NCBI RefSeq assembly: GCF_014596945.1
Contig: NZ_JACVXB010000002.1
Span: 492,172-556,171, forward strand
DNA from: Aestuariibaculum sediminum
GTDB taxonomy: Bacteria > Bacteroidota > Bacteroidia > Flavobacteriales > Flavobacteriaceae
Direction of reading: 5' to 3'
DNA: 64,000 nt
Below the pieces are notes generated by a model. That model saw only the letters and a program-made list of their open reading frames with translations, did no database searches and was not told where the DNA came from. Positions 29,715-38,245 of this stretch are shown piece after piece (the stretch's first letter is position 1; every line of letters starts with the position of its first letter). The translations under genes and the position numbers were made by a program.

Positions 29715-31382
29715 TTAAGCAGCGTATCTCTTCTTTCTTATGTAATTGTAAGTAAAACCAAAGATTGCAAGCAATACTAGTGGTAAAGCAATGTTTATAA
29801 GTTGCCATTTGGTTTTTTCAGCTGCAATTTTTTGATGGTTTAAAAAAGCTACTTCTATAGTTTTAGAACGAATGTTTATTAGCCCTGTATCATCTAGAAG
29901 GTAGTTTACAGCGTTAAGTAAAAACTCTTTGTTTCCGTAAATTTTACCTGTCCATCGATCGAAACCTAATTCTTGAGGTATATTTCTAACAACATCATTT
30001 TTTATAACATCGCCGTCGGCAATGACTATCATTTTTGTGGGCACGCTTGACGATTTTTCCTGTTTTAAAGGAAAAGGTTTTACACGATTCTTGTAAACCG
30101 ACTCAAATTCACCTTCCAATAACACAGCAAGCGGTTGGTTGCCTTTGTTAAATTCTGCTGGGTCTTGTTCCTGGGTTACTAAATCTAAACGTATTTCCTT
30201 AGGCATTCCTTCTAGTTTCGACAGTGGTGCGCTTTCTAACAGAATTGTTTTTTTGATATTGTTTTTTAAGGTGTCTAATTGATTCGCAAAATCGAAACGA
30301 ACTAAATTCAAATTGTTTACAATAGGGTGTATATTATTTGTTGATGCTAAAGGTGAATAGGGCCATCGCAAATGCTGAAATTGAGCGTTACTACCTTCGC
30401 CAAAAGCTACGGTTAATGGGGCAGAATAGAAGCTGCTTGTAATAACTGGATTGATACGTACTCCATACTTGAAAAAGAAATCGGTAAGGTTTAAATCTCT
30501 AGGTACAGCAAAGTTTCGTCTGTTTTCGTTATATAGACTGTCTTTTTCTATGGCAACTGCATCAACTAACCATAAACTTTTTCCTCCATTCATAGTGTAT
30601 TGATCTAAAACAAATTTTTCCTCTTCTGTAAAAGCCTCTGTTGGTTTAGCGGCTATTACTAAATCGTAGTTATTTAAATCTCGTAATGATTTTTGAGGAT
30701 TTTTTGAAACGCTATCTAGTGTAAAAGGAGCGATAAAATAATATTCTCCAATCTTTTTTATAAAATCGGCTATGTATTTGTCATCTATTTCATTATTACC
30801 CTTAAGTACTGCAATTTTTTGATACTTTGGTGTGACTAATTTTTTGAAGCCATCGGCAAAGGCATATTCAAGGTGTTGTACCGAGTTAGTAACTAAATCT
30901 TGCTGTGATGCACCAATTTTGTTTTTTATAAGCGGAATGCTAACTGTTTGATCGTTATAACTTGCCAAAGCCCAAGGAAAAATAACTGCTTGCGATGTTT
31001 TTCCGCTTTCTTGAACATTCAATTGCATCGGGGTTAATCCGCGGTTACTTAATTGTTTAATGTTTCGGTCGCGTGCAGCTTCATCTTCTAACGGATTTAT
31101 AAAGTTGAATACTATGTTACTGTTTTTAGCTTCAAATTCTTCTAATATTTGACGCGTTTCGTTTTGAAGTCTTCTGAATTCCGAAGGGAAATCTTCACCT
31201 TCTAAAAAAACATCAATTAAAAGAGGTGATTTAACTTTATTTACAATGCCCTTAGTTGCCTCGCTTAACGTGTAACGATGGTCTTCAGTTAAATCGAAAC
31301 GTTTAAAAACTCGCATGCTAATTGCATTTACAAGAATTAAAGCAACTATAAAACCTATGGTATGTGTAATCTTTTTATTCAA
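29715..31382 (-). CDS. gldG: Gliding motility ABC transporter substrate-binding-like protein GldG
   Basis: The 555-residue protein has an N-terminal membrane helix (about 8-24), the FDLTEDHRYTLSEATKGI opening of GldG, a large extracytoplasmic ABC_transp_aux domain (DVFLEGEDFPSEFRRLQNETRQILEEF; TMNGGKSLWLVDAV), and a C-terminal helix before YNYIRKKRYAA. GldG acts with GldF and GldA in gliding. No ATG fits; translation starts most plausibly at the TTG at 31380-31382, overlapping the preceding small ORF by 8 bp, which suggests coupling. Confidence 0.92.
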   Translation of the reverse strand: MNKKITHTIGFIVALILVNAISMRVFKRFDLTEDHRYTLSEATKGIVNKVKSPLLIDVFLEGEDFPSEFRRLQNETRQILEEFEAKNSNIVFNFINPLEDEAARDRNIKQLSNRGLTPMQLNVQESGKTSQAVIFPWALASYNDQTVSIPLIKNKIGASQQDLVTNSVQHLEYAFADGFKKLVTPKYQKIAVLKGNNEIDDKYIADFIKKIGEYYFIAPFTLDSVSKNPQKSLRDLNNYDLVIAAKPTEAFTEEEKFVLDQYTMNGGKSLWLVDAVAIEKDSLYNENRRNFAVPRDLNLTDFFFKYGVRINPVITSSFYSAPLTVAFGEGSNAQFQHLRWPYSPLASTNNIHPIVNNLNLVRFDFANQLDTLKNNIKKTILLESAPLSKLEGMPKEIRLDLVTQEQDPAEFNKGNQPLAVLLEGEFESVYKNRVKPFPLKQEKSSSVPTKMIVIADGDVIKNDVVRNIPQELGFDRWTGKIYGNKEFLLNAVNYLLDDTGLINIRSKTIEVAFLNHQKIAAEKTKWQLINIALPLVLLAIFGFTYNYIRKKRYAA

Positions 31383-31860
31383 ACTGGGTTTCTAATTGAT
31401 ATTGTTTTGTACTTATAACTTTATTGTCTTTAAATATGAATTCTAAACACTCTTGGTTCATATTAAAAGCGCCAGGTTTATAGCCTAAATTATAATTCCA
31501 TTTGTTAGGTGAATTTGCCTTAATAGTATCGTCCCATCCAAACCATTCACTTTTACCTAAAACCGATTCAACTTCAGGTTTGGTTTTACCAATAAATAAC
31601 TGGTCGCTAATCATTTCGTTACTCATTTCGTAGCGTAAAGCAGGTTTGTTTTTCCAATTATTCGAATCGAAATGTTTTTCATGATGATAACTGGAAAATA
31701 TATTAATTAACGGATAGAATACGTAAAAGTATATTATAGGCGTTAAGACAATAGCCAATAATAAACTGAGCCATTTTCGTTTATCGATGGTGTTGGTAAA
31801 CAACCATACTAAAATAAAAACAGCTAGAAAAAAAATAACAAAAAGGGGCGTTATAATCAT
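31375..31860 (-). CDS. Small membrane protein with BamE-like domain, between gldF and gldG
   Basis: I do not recognise this 161-residue protein by name. It has two N-terminal helices (about 3-21 and 29-53), then an extracytoplasmic domain with IGKTKPEVESVLGKSEW, KWNYNLG and CLEFIFKDNKVIST, the same pattern as BamE/SmpA-type domains. Its ATG overlaps the gldF stop by 4 bp (ATGA) and its stop overlaps gldG by 8 bp, so it is fully embedded in the gld operon. An accessory role for the GldFG complex is a fair inference. Confidence 0.75.
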   Translation of the reverse strand: MIITPLFVIFFLAVFILVWLFTNTIDKRKWLSLLLAIVLTPIIYFYVFYPLINIFSSYHHEKHFDSNNWKNKPALRYEMSNEMISDQLFIGKTKPEVESVLGKSEWFGWDDTIKANSPNKWNYNLGYKPGAFNMNQECLEFIFKDNKVISTKQYQLETQFE

Positions 31861-32576
31861 TTTTGTTCTTTGTTAAGTGTTAATTTGGTAAGCACAATAA
31901 ATAAAACGGTAATGCTTAAAAAATAAATAATATCTCTGGTATCTAAAACACCTCGACTCATACTTTTATAATGTAAACTCATCCCTAATTGGTCTATAAA
32001 ATCATTTGAGGTGTAATCGGCAACGCTTTCAAACCCAATGTAAAAGAAAAAGCACAAAAAAACAGCAATTATAAATGATACAATTTGATTGTTAGACAAG
32101 GTAGAGGTAAAAATGCCAATGGATGTATATGACGCCACTAAAAACAGCAAACCAAAGTAGGAACCTACTGTACTGCCTAAATCTAAATTTCCAACAGTAT
32201 TTCCTAATTGATATACAGTATAAACGTATAAAAGTGTTGGTAATAAGGCAATTAAAATTAAAATAAAGACGCCAAAATATTTACCTAAAACAATGTGAGT
32301 GTGCGAAATGGGTTTAGTAAGTAATAACTCTAACGTTCCCTGTTTTTTTTCGTCTGAAAAACTACGCATGGTAACAGCTGGAATAAGGAATATTAAAATC
32401 CATGGGCTGAGTAAAAAGAACGATGATAAATCGGCAAAGCCATAGTCTAATATATTGAATTCACCCTTAAATAGCCATAAAAACAAGCTGTTAAGGAGTA
32501 GAAAAATAGCTATAACCAAATAGCCGATTGGCGCTGCAAAAAATGAGTTAATTTCTTTTTTTAAAATGGCTAGCAT
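31857..32576 (-). CDS. gldF: Gliding motility ABC transporter permease GldF
   Basis: A 239-residue ABC-2 type permease with about six helices. Typical segments are EINSFFAAPIGYLVIAIFLLLNSLFLWLF, PWILIFLIPAVTMRSFSDEKKQGTLELLLTKPIS, GKYFGVF, and RGVLDTRDIIYFLSITV at the end. This is the GldF family, needed with GldA (ATPase, not here) and GldG for surface gliding in Flavobacteria. It is first in the operon; no convincing promoter box is seen in the 112 bp upstream. Confidence 0.93.
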   Translation of the reverse strand: MLAILKKEINSFFAAPIGYLVIAIFLLLNSLFLWLFKGEFNILDYGFADLSSFFLLSPWILIFLIPAVTMRSFSDEKKQGTLELLLTKPISHTHIVLGKYFGVFILILIALLPTLLYVYTVYQLGNTVGNLDLGSTVGSYFGLLFLVASYTSIGIFTSTLSNNQIVSFIIAVFLCFFFYIGFESVADYTSNDFIDQLGMSLHYKSMSRGVLDTRDIIYFLSITVLFIVLTKLTLNKEQK

Positions 32577-32688
32577 TTAATTGGGTTAATGGTTTTATTA
32601 GTTTATAATTTGCAGTTAAAATTACTAAGAAAAGTTTCAGTATGTTTCTTGTGTTAGCTCATTTTTACAATTCTTATTAACATTTCTA

Positions 32689-33543
32689 TCACATCGTATG
32701 TAATAGGGGCTTAGTTATAAAATTAACACTTACTGTATCCATTAACGATAGCCCCATTAATGTTGAAGCACTACCTACGGTGGCGCTGTTGCTTTTGTAA
32801 AGCGCGATTTCTAAAAAGTTGCCAGAATTGAAGACCACCATACCTCGACCTTCATCGTGACGTTTCTCTTCAGGCACATCAAAATTAACAATGTCGCTGT
32901 ATTTTAAATATATTTTCTTGAATTTATGATTGCGTGCAGAAATTTCAAAAGGTCGTCCTTTTTGAATGGTTTCAAAAAAACTGCGTTTAATATTAGTCAC
33001 TACATTACCATAATTATCAACATAAATAACGCTACCTATAATTTGTGATTTTTCATCGTTCACATAGGGTAATACATTTCTAATTGGTCTAATCTTAGAG
33101 ATTGTTTTACCGATTACCTCTAACGTACCTCCGCGGGCAATATGGCAGGCCACTTTTACAAATACATCTAATACAGGAAAACTTGATTGTATTTTGTCAT
33201 GGATATTAATTTCTACAATTTTTTCAGGGGTAATTTCAGAGCAAAGCATGCTCATTATACCATTGTTTGCGCAAATAAAATAATGGTCGTCTAGCTTTAA
33301 GGCGATATGCTTATTTTCTTTGTTGATTTCAGAATCTATCCCGATAATATGAATCGACCCTTTGGGAAAACTACTATATGCATTTTGAATGATATAAGCT
33401 GCTTCTAGAATATTAAAAGGAGAAACGGCATGCGAGATATCAACAATTTTAGCATCGGGTAATTCCGTGTAAATAGCTCCTTTTGTCGCGCCAGCAAAGT
33501 AATCTTTATCCCCAAAATCGGTTGTTAATGTAATAATCGCCAT
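32689..33543 (-). CDS. SAM hydroxide adenosyltransferase (DUF62 family)
   Basis: A 284-residue member of the SAM hydroxide adenosyltransferase / chlorinase-fluorinase superfamily, which uses water to split S-adenosylmethionine into adenosine and methionine. Visible are MAIITLTTDFGDKDYFAGATKGAI (N-terminal signature with the SAM-ribose Asp), DISHAVSPFNILEAAY, CANNGIMSM, and the C-terminal FNSGNFLEIALYKSNSA. I start at the ATG 33541-33543; upstream in-frame codons add an unrelated 25-residue extension. It is divergent from phoH. A halogenase role is unlikely because the halogenase-specific loop is not apparent. Confidence 0.88.
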   Translation of the reverse strand: MAIITLTTDFGDKDYFAGATKGAIYTELPDAKIVDISHAVSPFNILEAAYIIQNAYSSFPKGSIHIIGIDSEINKENKHIALKLDDHYFICANNGIMSMLCSEITPEKIVEINIHDKIQSSFPVLDVFVKVACHIARGGTLEVIGKTISKIRPIRNVLPYVNDEKSQIIGSVIYVDNYGNVVTNIKRSFFETIQKGRPFEISARNHKFKKIYLKYSDIVNFDVPEEKRHDEGRGMVVFNSGNFLEIALYKSNSATVGSASTLMGLSLMDTVSVNFITKPLLHTM

Positions 33544-33581
33544 TGGCAAAATTGTTGATATGTTTTTAGTGTTAGGTGACT

Positions 33582-33599
33582 CAAATTTATGTATTTTTG
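33582..33599. promoter_or_regulatory. Divergent promoter boxes for the DUF62 gene and phoH
   Basis: TAAATTTG on the minus strand (33582-33589) lies 38 nt before the DUF62 gene, and TATTTTTG on the plus strand (33592-33599) points to phoH. A second minus-strand box, TAGATTTG, is at 33618-33625. These are matches to TAnnTTTG in a 154-bp divergent gap; -33 boxes are not clear. Confidence 0.4.
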
Positions 33600-33697
33600 A
33601 GTAGAAACAGAGTGGCACAAATCTAATAAATCATTTTTTCAGATTAAATATTATTTTAAATTTATATCTGTAATAACCTAAATTTAAACCAACGCTT

Positions 33698-34651
33698 TTG
33701 AACGAAATTATTATCGAACTTGAAGAGATTTCTCCAAAAGAATTTTTTGGAGCTCAAAACATTAACATCGAACTGCTAAAAAAATTTTTTCCAAAGCTTA
33801 AAATAGTAGCGCGAGGAAATAAAGTAAAAGCCTTTGGCGATGAAGAATTACTAGAAGAATTCGATCACAAAATCAACATGCTACTCAAGCATTTTGGTAA
33901 ATACAACAAACTAGACGAAAATACTATTGAACGCGTACTTACTAGTCAGAGTAGCGACGATTACAACACCTCCGAACAAAGTGGTGAGGTTATTGTGCAT
34001 GGTGTTGGTGGTAAATTAATTCGGGCGCAAACAGCAAATCAACGTAAATTGGTAGAATGTGTTCGTAAAAATGATATGGTTTTTGCTATTGGTCCCGCAG
34101 GAACAGGAAAAACTTACACGGGTGTTGCTTTGGCGGTTCAGGCCTTAAAAAATAAAGAAGTAAAACGTATTATTTTAACACGTCCCGCGGTTGAGGCAGG
34201 GGAGAATCTTGGGTTTTTGCCAGGCGATTTAAAGGAAAAATTAGATCCTTATATGCAGCCGTTATACGATGCCTTACGAGACATGATTCCAGCTGAAAAG
34301 TTAGCGCATTATATAGAAAACGGTACTATTCAAATCGCGCCTTTAGCTTTTATGCGTGGACGAACACTAGACAATGCTTTTGTAATTCTGGATGAAGGAC
34401 AAAATACAACACATGCACAAATGAAAATGTTCTTAACACGTATGGGTAAAAATGCTAAATTTTTATTAACAGGCGACCCTGGGCAAATCGATTTACCGCG
34501 TCGAACAATTTCTGGATTAAAAGAAGCTTTGCTCATTCTTAAAAATGTCGATGGGGTAGGTATTATTTTCTTAGACGATAAAGATGTTATTCGTCACCGA
34601 TTAGTTAAGAAAGTGATTGAAGCTTATAAAAGTATAGAAAACAGAGATTAA
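33698..34651 (+). CDS. phoH: PhoH-like ATPase
   Basis: A 317-residue PhoH family protein. An N-terminal KH-like segment (about 1-75) precedes the P-loop domain: GPAGTGKTYTG (Walker A), VILDEGQNTTHAQMKMFLTRMG (Walker B region) and LTGDPGQIDLP. The family is linked to RNA metabolism and stress. The start is TTG (33698-33700), giving the family-typical NEIIIELEEISPKEFFGAQN; no ATG exists nearby. purC follows on the same strand after 195 bp. Confidence 0.92.
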   Translation: MNEIIIELEEISPKEFFGAQNINIELLKKFFPKLKIVARGNKVKAFGDEELLEEFDHKINMLLKHFGKYNKLDENTIERVLTSQSSDDYNTSEQSGEVIVHGVGGKLIRAQTANQRKLVECVRKNDMVFAIGPAGTGKTYTGVALAVQALKNKEVKRIILTRPAVEAGENLGFLPGDLKEKLDPYMQPLYDALRDMIPAEKLAHYIENGTIQIAPLAFMRGRTLDNAFVILDEGQNTTHAQMKMFLTRMGKNAKFLLTGDPGQIDLPRRTISGLKEALLILKNVDGVGIIFLDDKDVIRHRLVKKVIEAYKSIENRD

Positions 34652-34804
34652 TTTGATAATAAGCTGTTTACGTAATTTGGTAGTCATAATTTTGATTTTA
34701 TGGATATAAAATAGTTTAAATAAATGGCTATTATCAAGCGATAAAAAGGTGTTTAAAGCATATAAATAATTAAATCTCATGGCTGTGTAATGCAAACAAT
34801 TTGA

Positions 34805-34812
34805 TAAATTTG
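34805..34812 (+). promoter_or_regulatory. Candidate -7 promoter element of purC
   Basis: TAAATTTG fits TAnnTTTG exactly, 34 nt before the purC GTG start. No TTTG is seen at -33. The rest of the phoH-purC gap holds nothing coding. Confidence 0.45.
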
Positions 34813-34846
34813 CAGGATCAAAAACATATAAAATAAAACGAAATTC

Positions 34847-35803
34847 GTGGCGAGTACAGAAAACACCATAATTGATACAAACTTTAATTTTCCTGGACAA
34901 AAAAATGTGTATAAGGGAAAAGTAAGAGAGGTCTATAATATAAACGACGAGCAATTAGTAATGATTGCAACAGACCGTCTTTCGGCATTTGATGTTGTAA
35001 TGCCTAAGGGAATTCCTTATAAAGGTCAAATACTTAATCAAATTGCAACAAAAATGATGAAAGCTACTGAAGATTTGGTGCCTAACTGGTTAACAGCAAC
35101 ACCAGATCCAAATGTAGCAGTAGGTCATTTATGTGAACCATTTAAAGTTGAAATGGTTATACGCGGGTACATGTCTGGTCATGCGGCACGTGAATATAAG
35201 GCTGGAAAAAGAATGCTTTGTGGGGTTACTATGCCCGAAGGGATGAAAGAAAACGATGCGTTTCCTGAACCTATAATAACACCTGCTACTAAAGCAGAGC
35301 AAGGCGATCATGATGAAGATATTTCTAGAGAGGATATCTTAAAACGAGGTATTGTTAGTGAAGCCGATTATTTGGTTTTGGAAGACTATACAAGAAAGCT
35401 TTTTAAGAGAGGAACTGAAATTGCTGCTGAACGTGGCCTTATTTTAGTAGATACGAAATATGAATTTGGTAAAACTAAAGATGGTAAAATTGTATTAATT
35501 GATGAAATACATACCCCAGACTCTTCTCGCTATTTTTATGCAGAGGGGTATCAAGAACGTCAGGATAGAGGAGAAGCACAAAAGCAATTAAGTAAAGAAT
35601 TTGTTCGACAGTGGCTAATTAGTAATAATTTTCAAGGCTTAGAAGGGCAAACTGTACCAGAAATGAGTGATGAGTATATTTCTTCGGTTAGTGAGCGATA
35701 TATTGAATTGTATGAAAATATAACAGGTGAAACTTTTGTAAAAGCCGATGTTAATAATATACAAAATCGAATAGAAAATAACGTATTACAGTATTTAAAC
35801 TAA
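34847..35803 (+). CDS. purC: Phosphoribosylaminoimidazole-succinocarboxamide synthase
   Basis: A 318-residue SAICAR synthetase (purine biosynthesis, joining aspartate to CAIR with ATP). Motifs: [10 protein letters not shown] (glycine-rich ATP loop), [15 protein letters not shown] (the SAICAR signature), [18 protein letters not shown], and [15 protein letters not shown]. The length matches the longer, eukaryote/Bacteroidetes-like type rather than the 237-residue E. coli type. The start is a GTG (34847-34849); no ATG is available near it. A terminator follows. Confidence 0.95.
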   Translation: MASTENTIIDTNFNFPGQKNVYKGKVREVYNINDEQLVMIATDRLSAFDVVMPKGIPYKGQILNQIATKMMKATEDLVPNWLTATPDPNVAVGHLCEPFKVEMVIRGYMSGHAAREYKAGKRMLCGVTMPEGMKENDAFPEPIITPATKAEQGDHDEDISREDILKRGIVSEADYLVLEDYTRKLFKRGTEIAAERGLILVDTKYEFGKTKDGKIVLIDEIHTPDSSRYFYAEGYQERQDRGEAQKQLSKEFVRQWLISNNFQGLEGQTVPEMSDEYISSVSERYIELYENITGETFVKADVNNIQNRIENNVLQYLN

Positions 35804-35822
35804 TACTTCAAATTAAAATTAT

Positions 35823-35854
35823 TAAAGCCCTTGTTAAAAAGGGCTTTGTTTTTG
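35823..35854 (+). terminator. Terminator after purC
   Basis: The 9-bp stem AAAGCCCTT / AAGGGCTTT with a 6-nt loop is followed by a GTTTTT tract, starting 20 bp after the stop and before the convergent regulator gene. Confidence 0.85.
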
Positions 35855-35874
35855 GTATTTAGTTTTTTAAAAGT

Positions 35875-36447
35875 TTATTTTTTCGGTGCGTTTTTACGAA
35901 TTCTACTTAAAGATTGTGTGGCAATACCTAAATAACTGGCTAAATATTTCTTCGGTATTCTGTTAACTAGTGCAGAGTTTTCTTTTACTAGATTATAATA
36001 TCTCGATTCAGCAGTCTCAGTCATATTTGTTATTAGCCGCTCTTCCGTAAAATCTTGCACTTCATTAAGCATTTTCCTGGTGAATAAACGCCATGAGTCT
36101 AGTGTCATTAATTCGTTGTATTGGTCGAGCGTTACGCGCCACAAAATACACTTTTCTAGAGCCTGTATATTTTCTTTAGTTACAGTTTTATTTATAAAGC
36201 TCATTCTTGATGTTACACAGTATGGGGCAGGAATAAAGAATTTTGTAATTTCTTGGTTATTGTGCTTCATAAAATTTCTTAACAAACCTTCTTCAAGAAA
36301 AAATAAATAATTACACACCTCGCCCTCAGAAAAAATCGATTCATTTTTCTTATAAACCACTTTTTCGAAAACTGCTGAAATTTTATTCCAGTCTTCCTCT
36401 GGTAAAGAAACATAGTGTTCTATAAAGGTTTTAAAAGTGCTTGTCAT
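35875..36447 (-). CDS. Crp/Fnr-family transcriptional regulator
   Basis: The 190-residue protein has a cyclic-nucleotide-binding-like beta barrel (about 15-125: YKKNESIFSEGEVCNYLFFLEEGLLRNF) and a short C-terminal helix-turn-helix (KKYLASYLGIATQSLSRIRK). The usual cAMP phosphate-binding RxS motif is not evident, as in many short Bacteroidetes Crp-like proteins, so it may sense something else or act without ligand. It is monocistronic with a TAATTTTG -7-like box at 36498-36505. A similar protein occurs at 46.7-47.3 kb. Confidence 0.88.
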   Translation of the reverse strand: MTSTFKTFIEHYVSLPEEDWNKISAVFEKVVYKKNESIFSEGEVCNYLFFLEEGLLRNFMKHNNQEITKFFIPAPYCVTSRMSFINKTVTKENIQALEKCILWRVTLDQYNELMTLDSWRLFTRKMLNEVQDFTEERLITNMTETAESRYYNLVKENSALVNRIPKKYLASYLGIATQSLSRIRKNAPKK

Positions 36448-36559
36448 GTTCTCTGGAAATCAATTTACTACGTTTTGTAAATAAGAAAAGGAATAAGCAA
36501 AATTACCTTAAAATATGGAAATATAAAAATTTTTCTACAAGAGAAAATACATTTAAATT

Positions 36560-37648
36560 CTATTTTTTTAAGCGGCTACTTATTTTATTCACCACACTAT
36601 AAACAAAGTGATTGGTTTTTGCATAATGAAATGAAATTAAACATACTACAATTATGAAAATAACCGCTCCAATTATGGCTTCAGAAGGTTCTAGCGACTT
36701 ACTAAACCAGCGCTTTAATCCGTAGCCAGTAAAACTTCCATAAAGGATTATAAAATGAATAACATACATGGATAAAGTTTTTTCTCCTATTTTGGCTATT
36801 ATCGATTGTTTTAAGAAGCGTTCAAAACTATAAAATAATCCAAATAGAATAAGTACATTTCCAAGTCGCGTAAATAAGTAATTGTAGTCGGCACTGCGTT
36901 TTAACAATTCAATACCAGTGAGATCATTTAATTCTAATAGCGCCCAGGACGAATAATACATGAGTAAATAACCTACTAAAAAAAATGTAGCTATAGTTAT
37001 TATTTTAAATCTGTCTCTATGGGCATGTCTAAAGAATACCGTAGAAATAAAAGCGCCAAAGGCCGAATAACCAAACCAAGGCAAAATGGTAAAAACTGAA
37101 CCGTTTACTTTGGTCATATAATTAGCTATAATTAACGGAAGATTGGTAATTACTAAATTTCTATACAAGGGTTCAGAAACAAAACAAAGGCATCCAATAC
37201 TAGCCAAAACAATTGAAAACACATAGGAATGTTTTTTTAATAAAACATGTAAACATACTAGAATAATTAATGCTAAACCGATACATTGAAGAACATCAAT
37301 AACTAAAAAGTACGTGTTAAAATAACCACTAAACCAACTAATTAAATTTATTCTAAGGCTATAACCAATCCCTAACAATAGTAGACCTCGAGTTAATCCT
37401 TTTTTAATTCGAGGCTTATCGTTGCCTTTAGCATGCGCTTTAAGTAACAAATAAGTGAAAACTAAACCCGAAATCGTAAAAAAAACGGGAGCAGTTATAC
37501 CACGAAAATAAGACCAAATGTTATAAAGCGTATTTGTTTTGTCTCTGTATATAGGGTCAAGCAGCGTATCAATAAAATGCCCCTGAAGCATCATTAAAAT
37601 AGCAAAAGCTCTAACGGCATCAATAAAGTACAGTCGATTGGATTGCAA
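36560..37648 (-). CDS. DUF1624 / heparan-alpha-glucosaminide N-acetyltransferase-like membrane protein
   Basis: A 362-residue membrane protein with about ten helices. The N-terminus RLYFIDAVRAFAILMMLQGHFIDTL matches the acyltransferase-like DUF1624 family (RxxxIDxxRGxAIxxMxxxH), and ITAPVFFTISGLVFTYLL is the following conserved block. Members move acyl groups onto glycans or are of unknown function. There is no ATG near the start; the TTG at 37646-37648 gives the expected N-terminus. It stands alone. Confidence 0.78.
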   Translation of the reverse strand: MQSNRLYFIDAVRAFAILMMLQGHFIDTLLDPIYRDKTNTLYNIWSYFRGITAPVFFTISGLVFTYLLLKAHAKGNDKPRIKKGLTRGLLLLGIGYSLRINLISWFSGYFNTYFLVIDVLQCIGLALIILVCLHVLLKKHSYVFSIVLASIGCLCFVSEPLYRNLVITNLPLIIANYMTKVNGSVFTILPWFGYSAFGAFISTVFFRHAHRDRFKIITIATFFLVGYLLMYYSSWALLELNDLTGIELLKRSADYNYLFTRLGNVLILFGLFYSFERFLKQSIIAKIGEKTLSMYVIHFIILYGSFTGYGLKRWFSKSLEPSEAIIGAVIFIIVVCLISFHYAKTNHFVYSVVNKISSRLKK

Positions 37649-37987
37649 TAGTTTTTGGGATTTGGTTTCGATATAGATACTATTTAAATTAAATTAAAAC
37701 GGCCGGCAAATTTATACTAATTTACAATAATGTAATGGTCTTTTTATACATTTCATTTTAAGATTACAACATAACCTTAAAATTGTCCCATAAATTGAAC
37801 TAAATTATAATTGTGGTTTTCTTTGTAAATAGTATATTAGCACAATCGTGTTAATTTTAAGAAGTACGCAAAAAATATGAATTTAGATTAGATTTTAAGC
37901 ATTTTTAGTCTTAAAAAGGAAATAAATACGTATTTACATTCTTTAGTTTGCACTTTATTTCAAACCAATTAAACTACAATAACAAAC
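37649..37987 (+). promoter_or_regulatory. 339-bp gap upstream of the acetate transport genes
   Basis: No coding potential or RNA gene is seen. The best promoter candidate toward the DUF4212 gene is TTG (37811-37813), a 19-nt spacer and TATATTAG (37833-37840), a weak match to the TAnnTTTG consensus, leaving a leader of about 140 nt. A CGGCCG palindrome occurs near 37700 without further symmetry. Confidence 0.3.
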
Positions 37988-38245
37988 ATGTCAAAAAGTA
38001 ATGCTAAAGCTTATTGGAAAGAGAATTTAAAATACCTCTTTGTCCTATTAGCTGTATGGTTTTTAGTATCCTACGGAGCAGGTATTTTATTTAAGGACGA
38101 CTTGAATAAAATACGAATAGGAGGATTTAAATTAGGATTCTGGTTCGCGCAACAAGGGTCAATCTATGTTTTTGTAATTCTCATCTTCGTATATGTTCGC
38201 CTGATGAATAAACTCGATAAAAAGTATGGATATGATGGTGAATAG
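37988..38245 (+). CDS. DUF4212 small subunit of sodium/solute symporter
   Basis: The 85-residue protein has two membrane helices (about 15-33 and 52-75) and the DUF4212 signature AYWKENLKYLFVLLAVWFLVSYGAGI and GFKLGFWFAQQGSIYVFVILIFVYV. Members are the small partner of a large SSSF symporter. Its 3' end overlaps the symporter reading frame by about 20 bp, indicating coupled translation. Context with acs suggests acetate or another short-chain acid. Confidence 0.93.
   Translation: MSKSNAKAYWKENLKYLFVLLAVWFLVSYGAGILFKDDLNKIRIGGFKLGFWFAQQGSIYVFVILIFVYVRLMNKLDKKYGYDGE

Noticed and set aside
32689-33543. SAM-dependent fluorinase or chlorinase
   Set aside because: It belongs to the superfamily but resembles the common hydroxide adenosyltransferases; the additional loop of halogenases is not evident.
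34601-34954. 117-residue minus-strand frame across the phoH-purC gap
   Set aside because: It overlaps the ends of both genes antisense and its composition (rich in F, I, Y, H) is typical of a shadow of AT-rich sequence.
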